The notes under the pieces are model-generated. The model was not told the origin of the DNA. It saw only the letters and a program-made list of their open reading frames with translations, and did not search any database. This document shows, in pieces, positions 63,131-64,000 of a stretch of 64,000 nucleotides of DNA; position 1 is the first letter of the stretch; every line of letters starts with the position of its first letter. A program made the position numbers and the translations under genes. Source of the DNA: Verrucomicrobiaceae bacterium (GTDB lineage: Bacteria > Verrucomicrobiota > Verrucomicrobiia > Verrucomicrobiales > Verrucomicrobiaceae); contig JAIYDW010000015.1 in NCBI GenBank assembly GCA_027487315.1, positions 59,827 through 123,826 of the forward strand, in the 5' to 3' direction.

Positions 63131-63506
63131 ACGAAGAACATCAAAAAGCGATGTGGAAGAAACGCCACAGCTCCGACGGCGAAGCTGGGTCACCATGACG
63201 ACCGCTGCTCCTTCCTCCAAACGCTCAGCCAGGCCCGCGAGATGACCGGCAGGTGCGCGAATGCGTGACGAAGATGCCAGACATTTTCTAAAGCCTCCTC
63301 CTCTCCCCTCATCTCGTCCGATTTGAAAAATCTCCCCAAACTCCTCACAATAAGCAGTTTAACGCACCCTCTATTTCCCAAAATCACCCTTCATCTTCGA
63401 ACACTCTACAATCACAACGACGGCGCGATTCCCTTTTTCACATCCATCACCCCCATTCTCGTTCCTGCAGCTGAAAGACTCCCCCGTCCACCTCCGCTTC
63501 ATCCCC
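63131..63506. other. 376-bp gene-free stretch
   Basis: No gene is supported. The last 40 bases (63471-63506, GCTGAAAGAC then CCACCTCCGCTTCATCCCC) are the leader of the next gene. Degenerate copies of it occur at 61750-61785 and 60132-60156. Confidence 0.6.
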
Positions 63507-64000
63507 ATGCCCCGCAGCCTTCTCTTCCTCGTCACCTTCTTCGCTGCCACCAGCCTCCCCGCCCAAATCGCCAATCGCCCCCCCGCTCCCCTCTGGCTCA
63601 CCGGCACCTCGCTCGAAAAAACCTTCACCCCTCCCGGCCAACTCCTCATGGCCATCCTCCTCGTCGCCTCCGACTCCGAAACCACCCTCTCCCTCAACGG
63701 CCATTCCATCGCCACGCTCCCGCCCTCACCCACCGCCACCAGCCTCGACCTCACCCGCCACCTCATCGACGGCCCCAACACCCTCTCCCTCCGCTCCTCC
63801 GGCAAAGTCGCCGCCCTCCTCGAACTCAATGGCGACCTCGCCCGCAAATCCTGGATCGCCACCGACACCACCTGGACCGGTCCAAAATTAAAATCCCTCG
63901 GCCCCACCGACGCCGATCCCGCCACCGATCCCTTCGACCTCAAAAAAACCCACGACGCCTACAACTCCTGGAAGCTCGCCGGACGCGACGCCCAACACCA
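63507..64000 (+). CDS. N-terminal part of a secreted protein, cut by the window end
   Basis: Open from ATG 63507 to the edge (164 residues). The signal peptide is MPRSLLFLVTFFAATSLPAQ. A beta-sandwich-like region follows (LVASDSETTLSLNGHSIATL, TRHLIDGPNTLSLRSSGKVAALLELNGD). The last visible segment, near FDLKKTHDAYNSWKLAG, suggests one of the large secreted haem-binding or HEAT-repeat dehydrogenase-like proteins common in this phylum, but the diagnostic part is outside the window. Strong C-biased codons, unlike the two genes before it. Confidence 0.7.
   Translation, partial: MPRSLLFLVTFFAATSLPAQIANRPPAPLWLTGTSLEKTFTPPGQLLMAILLVASDSETTLSLNGHSIATLPPSPTATSLDLTRHLIDGPNTLSLRSSGKVAALLELNGDLARKSWIATDTTWTGPKLKSLGPTDADPATDPFDLKKTHDAYNSWKLAGRDAQH

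Overview
The window looks like a chromosomal segment from a Verrucomicrobiota bacterium, probably close to Verrucomicrobiaceae such as Prosthecobacter or Verrucomicrobium. This is inference, not a database match. The grounds are a GC-rich genome with extreme C-ending codon bias, few clear Shine-Dalgarno sites, many secreted sulfatase, esterase and Gfo/Idh-type catabolic proteins, an exosortase fused to EpsI, a DUF5117-type metalloprotease, and many intergenic heptanucleotide arrays and small hairpin repeats. No rRNA, tRNA or CRISPR array was seen.

Layout. 1-3.5 kb is an accessory scar: an IS91-type transposase broken by a small dispersed repeat, then a secreted sulfatase and a truncated gene bracketed by 82-bp direct repeats. 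3.7-7.0 kb is a divergent katG/oxyR pair with paired dyads between the genes. 7.0-11.5 kb holds a secreted PQQ-propeller protein and a tight set of acyl carrier protein, KAS III-like enzyme, NeuD-like acyltransferase and GT2. These could build an acylated sugar together with the convergent DegT aminotransferase. On the minus strand (17.8 to 11.5 kb) lie a metalloprotease, uppS, a sigma-54 activator whose phospho-Asp position is Glu, and the aminotransferase. 18-26 kb carries an outer-membrane barrel protein and a complete NodT-MFP-RND efflux operon that ends with a lipoprotein peptidase. 25.8-29 kb has an esterase, an rfbD-like reductase and an orphan ParA-like ATPase.

29.2-32.5 kb (minus) is a regulatory PTS set: hprK, ptsH, ptsI. 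32.6-35.0 kb is xylA. Its 3' end is duplicated and brackets an inserted gene of different base composition. 35.1-40.9 kb is a MacAB-TolC-like operon (OMF, adaptor, ATPase, permease). 40.9-44.4 kb holds a hicBA toxin-antitoxin pair and a run of small membrane or hypothetical genes. 44.6-48.4 kb has a CHASE2 adenylate cyclase and gatB. 48.5-56.4 kb has a double SUMF1-fold protein, a TPR protein, exosortase-EpsI, and a coupled set with an LPLAT acyltransferase. 57.4-60.0 kb (minus) is a Gfo/Idh oxidoreductase overlapping an acetylxylan esterase-like gene. 60.2-63.1 kb has two secreted proteins of unknown function set among duplicated leader sequences. The window ends inside a secreted protein gene.

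A recurring theme is single accessory genes, often less GC-rich, bracketed by direct repeats or by a duplicated piece of the neighbouring gene, with no recombinase nearby: sulfatase at 1.5-3.5 kb, the xylA-associated gene at 32.6-33.8 kb, and the secreted proteins at 60.1-63.5 kb. This is the most unusual structure in the window. All functional calls rest on motifs and family resemblance read by eye; no search was run.
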